Shown: positions 12,240 through 18,916 of the stretch, in pieces | Layout of the letters: each line of letters begins with the position of its first letter | Numbering within the stretch: the stretch's first letter is position 1 | IMG/VR virus record: IMGVR_UViG_3300037264_002101 | Span: 1-26,405 of that record | Origin: a virus | Strand: one strand, 5' to 3' | Length of the DNA: 26,405 bases | The notes under the pieces: generated by a model | The model's database searches: none | What the model saw: the letters and a program-made list of their open reading frames with translations, nothing else | What the model was told of the DNA's origin: nothing | Translations under genes and position numbers: made by a program

Positions 12240-12302
12240 GATGTCGGCGAACGACGACATCCCCAGGATGTCGGCGAACGACGACAATCGGCACGATCGT
12301 GC
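12240..12302. repeat. 20-bp direct repeats and palindrome between Ser tRNAs
   Basis: The same 20 bases (GATGTCGGCGAACGACGACA) occur at 12240-12259 and 12267-12286, each able to form a GATGTCG/CGACATC-type hairpin. GCACGATCGTGC at 12291-12302 is a perfect palindrome. Confidence 0.92.
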
Positions 12303-12365
12303 TGATTTCGTTCGGATACAGGCTCACTGACCTGTTTCGGGCTGAAATCGGCACGTTCGTTCCGG

Positions 12366-12452
12366 CGGAAGGCCGAGGACTTGAACCCCACCCCCCGGAG
12401 GGGGCGAACTCCTTAGCAGGGAGTCCCAGCACGCCTGTCTGGTTGACCTTCC
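12366..12452 (-). tRNA. tRNA-Ser(GCT)
   Basis: Acceptor GGAAGGT/GCCTTCC, anticodon stem ACTCC/GGAGT with loop CTGCTAA, variable arm CCCCCTCCGGGGGG, T-loop TTCAAGT. Followed by CCG, so CCA is not encoded. Confidence 0.95.
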
Positions 12453-12457
12453 ATGTC

Positions 12458-12515
12458 GCTTAGGTTTGGACCGGCTTCTGTGCCCTGGGGGCACGGATTC
12501 AGGTCTAGACCTAAG
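12458..12515 (-). repeat. Long imperfect hairpin between Ser and Tyr tRNAs
   Basis: Outer arms CTTAGGT/ACCTAAG, middle GACC/GGTC and inner GTGCCC/GGGCAC stems stack into one 58-nt hairpin. Could be a spacer RNA structure, a processing signal or a small RNA. Confidence 0.6.
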
Positions 12516-12518
12516 TGG

Positions 12519-12601
12519 TGAGGGTGGAGGGAATCGAACCCCCTCAGGCAATGCCAACTGGTTTACAGCCAGCCCCGGCTCTCCAACTCCGGCGCACCCT
12601 C
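12519..12601 (-). tRNA. tRNA-Tyr(GTA)
   Basis: Acceptor GAGGGTG/CACCCTC, anticodon stem GCTGG/CCAGT with loop CTGTAAA, long variable arm, T-loop TTCGATT, encoded CCA. First tRNA of array 4. Confidence 0.95.
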
Positions 12602-12633
12602 TCGTGAGAGCGAGCGCCAGAGAACGCGCTCGC

Positions 12634-12687
12634 TCAACTACTCGATGAGTAGGAGGAATAGACCTCGGAGACGGAGAAGCGCTTCAT
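12634..12687 (-). CDS. Leader mini-ORF of tRNA array 4 (17 codons)
   Basis: ATG 7 nt after the TAAGGT -10 box (leaderless geometry). The peptide MKRFSVSEVYSSYSSSS is Ser/Tyr-rich (9 Ser, 2 Tyr of 17 residues), and the array it precedes encodes only Ser and Tyr tRNAs. Its codons TCC, TCA, TCG, AGT and TAT/TAC use exactly those tRNAs. This looks like an attenuator-type leader peptide, although the mechanism is inference. It ends 32 nt before tRNA-Tyr. Confidence 0.62.
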   Translation of the reverse strand: MKRFSVSEVYSSYSSSS

Positions 12688-12694
12688 GGGGACC

Positions 12695-12717
12695 ACCTTA
12701 GCACCTAGGGGTGACAG
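12695..12717 (-). promoter_or_regulatory. Promoter for tRNA array 4
   Basis: CTGTCA-N11-TAAGGT with TTGATT 19 nt upstream of the -10 box, adjacent to the dNMP kinase stop codon. Confidence 0.7.
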
Positions 12718-12721
12718 GCAA

Positions 12722-13315
12722 TCAAGAGATTCGGAGCACCTGGGTGTAGGAGCGACCAAAGAACTGCTCCAAGCGCGTCAGCATGTCGATGGGTCGCGAG
12801 TTGTTCTGCATGAACAAGTCGAAGCCCCACACGTCCAGATCATGCTCGGAAGCATGGTCATTGAGTGCTACGACCCCAGGACGCTGAATACGGATGGTGC
12901 GCCCCCCGGCTGCCTTGACTGCTTGGGCCTCGTTCTGGAAGCGCATGTCGGACAACACCACCCGTCGGTGTGCCTGCGCCCGCTTCATCGCAAGATCGAC
13001 CCAGAAGTCCGTACCCAAGATGTTGCGGCCCGCCTCGGTCCCAAGGCGCTGCAGGAATTGACGCATTTCGGGGTAGAGCGCCTTGGCTTCGGTGTAGCCG
13101 TGAAACTCCAAGGCATCCGAGTAGCGGATGATCTCATCCTCGCTGGGGTTGTCAGTCCCCATCACCCCCACGATGGGATTGATGGCCGCTGCGATCTCGC
13201 GCATGGGATCGGCGAAGGCGATCTTGACAAAAGAGAAATGTTCTACAAGCAGATCAGCCAGGGTGTCCTTCCCTGCCCCTGCGTACCCGGCAATCCCGAT
13301 CAGTGCTTCCGGCAT
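12722..13315 (-). CDS. Deoxynucleoside monophosphate kinase
   Basis: 197 aa. A P-loop GYAGAGKDT (residues 10-18) begins a phage-type dNMP kinase. LVEHFSFVKIAFADPMREIA, the RQFLQRLGTEAGRNILGTDFWV segment and VVLSDMRFQNEA are typical of the family that converts dNMPs to dNDPs for phage DNA synthesis. The start lies inside the 3' end of the zinc-ribbon gene (about 62-nt overlap), and a GAGAGGAACC stretch precedes the annotated ATG region. It is the last gene of the minus-strand structural operon. Confidence 0.9.
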   Translation of the reverse strand: MPEALIGIAGYAGAGKDTLADLLVEHFSFVKIAFADPMREIAAAINPIVGVMGTDNPSEDEIIRYSDALEFHGYTEAKALYPEMRQFLQRLGTEAGRNILGTDFWVDLAMKRAQAHRRVVLSDMRFQNEAQAVKAAGGRTIRIQRPGVVALNDHASEHDLDVWGFDLFMQNNSRPIDMLTRLEQFFGRSYTQVLRIS

Positions 13316-13442
13316 CTAGGTTCCTCTCTGGCATAGGGCATGGTTCGCCCTCACAGCAAGAATCTTTCCAGCCGCACCCCGGACATAGCCATCGAGTGGC
13401 CTCAGGCTTGTAGGAAGTGCCGCAGACCGCGCACTCTACCAT
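13254..13442 (-). CDS. Small zinc-ribbon protein
   Basis: 62 aa, beginning MVECAVCGTSYKPEATRW. CAVC and CPGC pairs (residues 4-7 and 18-21 region) followed by a CCEGEPCP cluster suggest zinc binding. The ATG overlaps the stop of the upstream gene as TGATG, and the 3' third overlaps dNMP kinase in another frame. The overlapping tail is unlike the N-terminus and may be poorly constrained. No specific function recognised. Confidence 0.65.
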   Translation of the reverse strand: MVECAVCGTSYKPEATRWLCPGCGWKDSCCEGEPCPMPERNLDAGSTDRDCRVRRGREGHPG

Positions 13443-13663
13443 CAACGGTTCTCCCCGAACAGATGCTCAATCAACCAGCCCAGAATGAGCCAGAGTCCGA
13501 GACGGCCGATCTTGTGGACGCGCAGCCGATGCCACACCTCGGTAATCGTCGGGACTTTCCTAGTGAGGATGCCCGTGATCTCCCAGGAGCACAAGACGAG
13601 GACGACGGCGGCCCGCCAATCCTTTCGATCTACAAATCGTTCAAGTAGAAATACGCGCTCCAC
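13442..13663 (-). CDS. Small protein with one membrane segment
   Basis: 73 aa from a GTG that overlaps the stop of the phosphoesterase gene (TAGTG arrangement). ERFVDRKDWRAAVVLVLC and the C-terminal GLWLILGWLIEHLFGENR give a hydrophobic middle and a membrane-like C-terminal segment near residues 52-64. TITEVWHRLRVHK is basic. The tight start-stop overlaps on both sides show an operon with coupled translation. Function unknown. Confidence 0.65.
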   Translation of the reverse strand: MERVFLLERFVDRKDWRAAVVLVLCSWEITGILTRKVPTITEVWHRLRVHKIGRLGLWLILGWLIEHLFGENR

Positions 13664-14907
13664 TACACCACCCGGAGATGATCGAACCCCATTCGATACT
13701 CCGATGATACGACGAAAGCGGCAGTGCCAGGAGACGAGTCTGAACCCGTCGCGTTGATCCACCATGTGCTACCGCCATCCATGGCCGGGCACTGGATGTG
13801 GACCTTGGGTCCGTGATCGATCACCGACAGGTGGTGATAGTGGCCGGTGACGACGATGCGGGCTTGTCCGATCGAGTGATCCCCGAAGGCCATGTCCTTG
13901 AGCCATTCCTTCTGCTTGGCCTGGGGGGTTGCCCCGCGACCAGCGAGGTGGCCATGGGTGAATCCAGTGGGAATGCCCGAGATGTCGAGCACGATCCAGA
14001 GACGCTCCTCAGGGATAACGAAGGAGACGTGCCCGAAGGCTTCATCGTTCTCCCGCATGGCGTTCGCCACCATCTCGATCACAAGAAGGTCATCGTTGTC
14101 GCCAGGCGTCGTATACATCTTGCCGTCGTTGCGATTCTCCCCGTGGTTACCGCCGACTCCACCGATGACCATGCGATCCATCCGACGAGAGAGCCGCACG
14201 GCCCCATCCCGAAGGCAACGGAAGGTGAGACGCAACTGTTCGCGTCGATTCAGTTCGGTGGTGAATGCCTGAGACGGGTAGTTGCCACTGCACTGCTCGA
14301 TGAGGTCACCCATGCCGATGAGGTACAGACACTCAAGGCCCGTCTTGGAACGCTTGAGTTCATCGATCATGTCCTCAATGCGATCGAACGAGGTCATGAT
14401 GCGATCGACGGTGCCGCGCACGCCGTCGCCATCACCCTTGCCGATCTGCCAATCGGAGATGGGAATAACCAAGGAGTGAGGCCCGGTCGGGACGGTCTTG
14501 ATCCGCTTCCACTTACGGATGCCATCGAGCATCTCGTCCATGTCGATGCCGTAACGCTGGTGACGCAGCCTGATCTTCGCCTTGTAGTAGTAGAAGCGCT
14601 GCACCTCTCCTGCCCCGAGGTTGGAGTCCCAGGCACGGAACTCGGGGTTGTAATCGGGGTCAACTTCGTAGACCTCGGGGTCGAGGTTCCAGATGGCCAG
14701 CAAGTCCATCCAGTCGTTGTCGCTGGGCGCGCTTGGCTCGGTGCGCGGCCCGGTAGAGATGACCCCTACTTCGCCATCGAAGGCAACTCCCGGCTCCCAG
14801 CCCTTGGGATGCCTGACGGCCCGCCGATCTGCTTCGGCGGCTATCCGGTTGACATCGGAGATGATGTCCAACTGAGGAACGTCAGCCTTAAGTCGATCGT
14901 CGGCCAT
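13663..14907 (-). CDS. Phage metallophosphoesterase, second copy
   Basis: 414 aa, unrelated in length to the 263-aa enzyme. Metal-site motifs are ISDWQIGKGD (about 150), GMGDLIEQCSGNY (about 199), VGGNHGEN (about 253), THGHLAG (about 319) and VTGHYHH (about 350), the order of calcineurin-like or Mre11/SbcD-like enzymes. An N-terminal region of about 140 residues is phage-specific. ATG overlaps the previous stop (TGATG). Homologues in actinophages are usually called phosphoesterase or exonuclease; a DNA-processing role is inferred. Confidence 0.85.
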   Translation of the reverse strand: MADDRLKADVPQLDIISDVNRIAAEADRRAVRHPKGWEPGVAFDGEVGVISTGPRTEPSAPSDNDWMDLLAIWNLDPEVYEVDPDYNPEFRAWDSNLGAGEVQRFYYYKAKIRLRHQRYGIDMDEMLDGIRKWKRIKTVPTGPHSLVIPISDWQIGKGDGDGVRGTVDRIMTSFDRIEDMIDELKRSKTGLECLYLIGMGDLIEQCSGNYPSQAFTTELNRREQLRLTFRCLRDGAVRLSRRMDRMVIGGVGGNHGENRNDGKMYTTPGDNDDLLVIEMVANAMRENDEAFGHVSFVIPEERLWIVLDISGIPTGFTHGHLAGRGATPQAKQKEWLKDMAFGDHSIGQARIVVTGHYHHLSVIDHGPKVHIQCPAMDGGSTWWINATGSDSSPGTAAFVVSSEYRMGFDHLRVV

Positions 14908-15239
14908 CAGGTGGCCCTAGGACATTGGCACTTCCCACGCCGATGGCGCTGGACACCGGGATCAGCAACCTGTCCACACAACTGCGAAAGATATTCAAGG
15001 GCCGCCCGTCGCTCGGGGTTCTTGGTGGCTGTGGCCACCTGGGCCACCTTGGGCGCCCAGGACTTCAACAGGGCGCAGATCGACGTGCCAAAGACGCGAG
15101 GGTCATCCAGCAACTTCTGCAGTGCTACCCGATCTTCTTCATCGAGGTAATCGAGGATGAGCCGCATGGTGCATCTGCCCCCGAGGCCATTTTTATAAAG
15201 AACGTCGTGTGAAGCATGAATCTCATCGGTGAGGCCCAA
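14907..15239 (-). CDS. Probable HTH protein ending in HRRGxCxC
   Basis: About 110 aa. The TTG at 15239 is chosen because a perfect AGGAGG lies 7 nt upstream; an internal ATG at 15167 has a weaker site. DYLDEEDRVALQKLLDDP and TSICALLKSWA look like a helical HTH region, and the end VQRHRRGKCQCP matches a common small actinophage family with that tail. These have been thought of as small DNA-binding or terminase-small-like proteins, which I cannot confirm. It is coupled to the downstream phosphoesterase by TGATG. Confidence 0.65.
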   Translation of the reverse strand: MGLTDEIHASHDVLYKNGLGGRCTMRLILDYLDEEDRVALQKLLDDPRVFGTSICALLKSWAPKVAQVATATKNPERRAALEYLSQLCGQVADPGVQRHRRGKCQCPRAT

Positions 15240-15292
15240 GGCATTACCTCCTAGATGGGGCACCTTGAATCGCCCGCAAGATTAGACGATCT

Positions 15293-18200
15293 TCATTCTC
15301 CTGAGTCGTCGCTCTCCTCGATGGACGACTTCGCGTTGATAGCGAGAGAGGCGACGCGAGAGGCGAGACGCTCGACCCGGAAGGGGCGAACGGCTTCGGT
15401 CAACTCGGCGAGACGGGCTGCATGGGCGTTGAGCACTTCGAGGATCGCCAGAACGGCGTCCCCGTCCATGCTGTGCTTGCCACAGTGGGCACACTCCCTC
15501 ATCGACCCCGCTGCCACCAGCGAGTCGAACTGACCCGTAACGGAGTTGTAGCGAGCGCGAGGCACGAGGGATTCAGTCTGGACGACCTCACCAGCCGAAG
15601 CGGCGAGCGCCGGGGTGATGAAGCCCGAGACGTTGACGGCCAGAAGGCCGACAACCTCAAGACGCCCATCGATGTTGCGCCAGTCCGGGCTGAGGTCAGA
15701 GCCACGCAGGCTCCGAACTTGCTCGGGCGAAGCGGTGGAGCGCACAGCGCCAGCCGCCACGATGCCGAACTCGTTCTCGTAGAGGGCCACGTCAGCGATG
15801 GCACACCCGGTGTGGGCGTAGAACGCCTGGGTGTCGCTGGCCCGCAACTTGAGGTCGGGGTGCACCGTGTCCATGTAGACGACGCCGGTAGCAACCAACT
15901 CGCCCTCGACCGTGAGGACGCTCTTGTTGCGGAAGTTGCGGTAGCCGTCACTCGAACGAGGAACGTCCACGCAACGATCGCGGAAGCCGATGTGGCAGGA
16001 GCCGAACTTGGCGACCAGGCCGTAGATGCGGCCGTTGGGGTAGATGATGACCGGGTGGGCCTCGTCCATCTCGCCGATCGAGAACCACTCCATCGGAGGG
16101 TTGACCGGGATGACGGGAAGTTCGGTCACGTTGTCCGAAGCCGAAGCCACGAGGGACTTCAACTCGATCGGCTCTCCGCCGCGCCCAACCAGTGGGTAGG
16201 GGCTTACGACACGCCAGACCTCGCCGAACACCTCGGCGCCGGATGCAACCAGAACGAGGTCATCACCCTGCTCCTCGGGAGAAATGACCCTGAGGGCCGC
16301 CTCTTGGAACGCCGGGAAGGGGGTCATAGTGGCGCCCATGATGCGACCCTCGACCAACACCTCGGTGATGCCTTCGGGGTCGCCGAACATGGCATCTTCC
16401 ATGGCCACGTCCTCGCCATTGGCGTCACGTAGTTCAGCCACAACCGAGTCGATGTCGGCAGAGACGCCACGCATGGTGCCTTCGGTCAGGAGACGCTTGG
16501 CCTCCTGGCCAGCCTCGCCCGAATCGAAATAGCCGCGACCGATGATCTCGTGTCCACGCCGCTCGACCTCGTGAATCGATCCAGCGATGACAGCGCCATC
16601 ATGGCCACCAGCATTGATGGTCTGCAGCATGAGGGGAATGGGAAGGTCGCGCCAGGTGAGGGCTTCCTTGTCAATCATGCGGCCATCGCCCGAAGGCAGG
16701 CCCTCCACGATCAGGACACCTTCCCACTCGAAATCGCCCTTCTTGAAGTCGCCGACCACCTTGGAATCCTCCTCGGCGGCCTGATCCTCAACGGGGGCAT
16801 CCTCGTCGGCAGCGAACTCGTCGGAAGCAATGGGAGTAACGGGAACGATCTCATCGTCCTTGTCGCCCGTACGGGCAACCGACTCGAACCAACGCCGAAT
16901 GACTTCGCCCACAAGGGCAACGTCGTCGGTGCTGGCGATGTCGCTGCCCCGGATGGCGGCCTCAGAAGCCATGGCGTGGAACCGAGCGCGCATCGTGGCA
17001 AGAGCGGCACGCACTTCCTCAACAGAAGCAACGTCCTCACCCAACTCGGGGATGTCCTCCACACCACCATCGCGCAGATGCTTGGCCAGGTGGTTGTAGA
17101 CCCCCTGGTAGTCCGCGGTCGGGATGGTCGAATCATCGATCACGGCGATGGCCGAATGCACGGCCCACAGAACGGCCGCACCGGGCGTGCCATCCTCGCT
17201 CACCTCGTGATGCGGGAACTTGTAGGCGGTCTTGTTGGTGGGATTGCCGTTGGAATCCACCCAGGCGTAAATCTTCCCGTAGTACGCGGGAGCCTCGCCA
17301 GAACGAGTGCGCTTCTTGACCTCGCTGCCGTCCCAATCGGTGAAGGTGGGGGGGTTCTTGGTGGCGCTGCTGTGAGGAGGAAGGGCCTTGAAAGATGCCT
17401 CGCCCTCGACCGCCATCGTCTCCGCCGCCCCATCGGAAGCCAAGGCTGGGGCTTCCTTGTCAGCGTCGGCCAGATGTGCTGCCAGATGCTCGTAGACGCC
17501 CTTGTAGTCGGCGTCGGGGATGGTCGTGCCGCCACGGCCGCCGTTCAGCACGCCGATTCCAGTGGAGCACGCCTTGAGGTTTGCTGCACCGGGCGTTCCG
17601 TCCTCGGACACCTCGTGGTGGATGAACTTCCACGCGTCCTTGGTCTTGGGGTCACCCTCTGGGTCGTTCCAGGCGTAGATTTCCTCGTAGTACGAGACAT
17701 CCTCGCCGGACTTGGCGCGGGCCTCTGCGGCCGGGCCGTCCCATGGGCCATCCGTGGTGGGGCCATGATGCACAGGGACAGCCTTGAACTCGGCGGGACC
17801 CTCGGCCTCCATGTCCTCCTCGGACTCCTCGATCTGAACCTCGACCTCAACTTCTCCGGTGCCATCACAGGTCGGGCATTCCTCGCCATCGACCTGTCCG
17901 GTGCCATCGCAGGTCGGACACGGCATCATCGCCACGTCCTCCTCCTCGCCATGATCAGCAGCCACGTCCCCGCCACCAGCGACCTTCTCGGCCGCAACGA
18001 ACTCATCGAGCACTGCTAGGCGCTCGTCGCGAGTCGGCTCATCGGCGATCACGATGGCCAGCGGGTCGGCCGAAGCTTCCGCGGGGTGATCTTCCTGCCC
18101 CTTCTCGGCGGCATTGAGCGCAGCCAACTGCGTCTTGGCATCTTCCTCGGAAGGATGACATCCCATCAGTTCACCATCAGCCGACTTGACGACCGCATAG

Positions 18201-18916
18201 GGGTCGCCCGCGTCACACTCGGGGTGCATTTCCACGATCTCGTAAGGCATTGAGTCACCCTCCTGGGCGCCAGGTTGAGCGGACGGAGTTGATTCGATTC
18301 CCTCTGATCGTAGTCCAGACGGACCCTCAGAGTTAGAAATGGCTCCCCGAAGTGGCCACACGGAACTCTCCTCACCCCACACCAGTTCAACTCCATCGAA
18401 CCGGACCTTCTCCCCGATGAGGCTCTCAGCGAAAGCCACTTCATCATCGGAAGCCCCGTAACACAGGGTGATATGGGGCATGAAGTCGTGATTGGACTTG
18501 ATTTCTTGGTCAGAACCAAGAGAAGCATTGACGGACTTAACCAGGGCCGCCCTCATCTCCCCAAGGCCGGGAGCGTCCACCAACAGGACTAGGGGAGGAT
18601 CATCCTCACCAGCCAACTCGAAGGTGGTGACGGCGGTGATCTCGCCATGAATCGGCTCGCGCTCGGAAGCAATCTCAGACGAAATCACCTCAGCAACCTG
18701 CTGCTGTGCGGCATCGGTCCATTGCTCGTCGGTCACCTTGCCGAAGTAGGCGAGGGTCAGGTGGACCTCCTCCTCGGGGGTGCCACCCTCAACGACGAAG
18801 CGCCCCGGATCGTCGGGACGCACGCAGGCCATGATGCCGTCAGAGTGATCTGGCTGATGAGCAGCGAACTCGATCGTCACCCCTTGACGCGTGATCTTTG
18901 AGACTCCGGGGATCAT
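15293..18916 (-). CDS. Capsid maturation protease fusion with N-terminal 2H phosphoesterase domain
   Basis: 1207 aa, several modules. Residues 1-195: HLTLAYF (HLT at 52-54) and HITLCYG (HIT at 148-150), the paired HxT motifs of 2H phosphoesterases. About 220-270: a YEIVEMHPEC...GCHPSEEDA segment. About 330-360: CPTCDGTG twice, a DnaJ-like zinc motif. About 380-500 and 515-640: two copies of a domain with FKA.P.H, EEIYAW/GKIYAW, HHEVSEDGTPGAA and GVYxHLAxHL. About 725-890: prohead protease-like (GRGYFDSGEAGQEAKRLL, VSADIDS, AFQEAALRVIS). The rest (about 900-1207) is a phage-specific tail with an ECAHCGKH motif. The portal gene overlaps its start by 4 nt, the usual portal-protease order. Cleavage of the assembling head is the expected role; the 2H domain would act on 2',3'-cyclic or 2'-5' RNA ends or cyclic nucleotides. 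Confidence 0.85.
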   Translation of the reverse strand: MIPGVSKITRQGVTIEFAAHQPDHSDGIMACVRPDDPGRFVVEGGTPEEEVHLTLAYFGKVTDEQWTDAAQQQVAEVISSEIASEREPIHGEITAVTTFELAGEDDPPLVLLVDAPGLGEMRAALVKSVNASLGSDQEIKSNHDFMPHITLCYGASDDEVAFAESLIGEKVRFDGVELVWGEESSVWPLRGAISNSEGPSGLRSEGIESTPSAQPGAQEGDSMPYEIVEMHPECDAGDPYAVVKSADGELMGCHPSEEDAKTQLAALNAAEKGQEDHPAEASADPLAIVIADEPTRDERLAVLDEFVAAEKVAGGGDVAADHGEEEDVAMMPCPTCDGTGQVDGEECPTCDGTGEVEVEVQIEESEEDMEAEGPAEFKAVPVHHGPTTDGPWDGPAAEARAKSGEDVSYYEEIYAWNDPEGDPKTKDAWKFIHHEVSEDGTPGAANLKACSTGIGVLNGGRGGTTIPDADYKGVYEHLAAHLADADKEAPALASDGAAETMAVEGEASFKALPPHSSATKNPPTFTDWDGSEVKKRTRSGEAPAYYGKIYAWVDSNGNPTNKTAYKFPHHEVSEDGTPGAAVLWAVHSAIAVIDDSTIPTADYQGVYNHLAKHLRDGGVEDIPELGEDVASVEEVRAALATMRARFHAMASEAAIRGSDIASTDDVALVGEVIRRWFESVARTGDKDDEIVPVTPIASDEFAADEDAPVEDQAAEEDSKVVGDFKKGDFEWEGVLIVEGLPSGDGRMIDKEALTWRDLPIPLMLQTINAGGHDGAVIAGSIHEVERRGHEIIGRGYFDSGEAGQEAKRLLTEGTMRGVSADIDSVVAELRDANGEDVAMEDAMFGDPEGITEVLVEGRIMGATMTPFPAFQEAALRVISPEEQGDDLVLVASGAEVFGEVWRVVSPYPLVGRGGEPIELKSLVASASDNVTELPVIPVNPPMEWFSIGEMDEAHPVIIYPNGRIYGLVAKFGSCHIGFRDRCVDVPRSSDGYRNFRNKSVLTVEGELVATGVVYMDTVHPDLKLRASDTQAFYAHTGCAIADVALYENEFGIVAAGAVRSTASPEQVRSLRGSDLSPDWRNIDGRLEVVGLLAVNVSGFITPALAASAGEVVQTESLVPRARYNSVTGQFDSLVAAGSMRECAHCGKHSMDGDAVLAILEVLNAHAARLAELTEAVRPFRVERLASRVASLAINAKSSIEESDDSGE

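Noticed and set aside
13675-13700. Possible tRNA T-arm (GATCGAACCCC)
   Set aside because: It encodes the end of the phosphoesterase (GFDHLRVV), and no cloverleaf surrounds it.
13798-15150. 450-codon plus-strand open frame
   Set aside because: Antisense to the phosphoesterase gene, which has full catalytic motifs. Long antisense frames are expected at this GC content.
16550-18019. 489-codon plus-strand open frame
   Set aside because: Antisense shadow of the protease fusion, with biased Gly/Val/Leu composition and no motifs.
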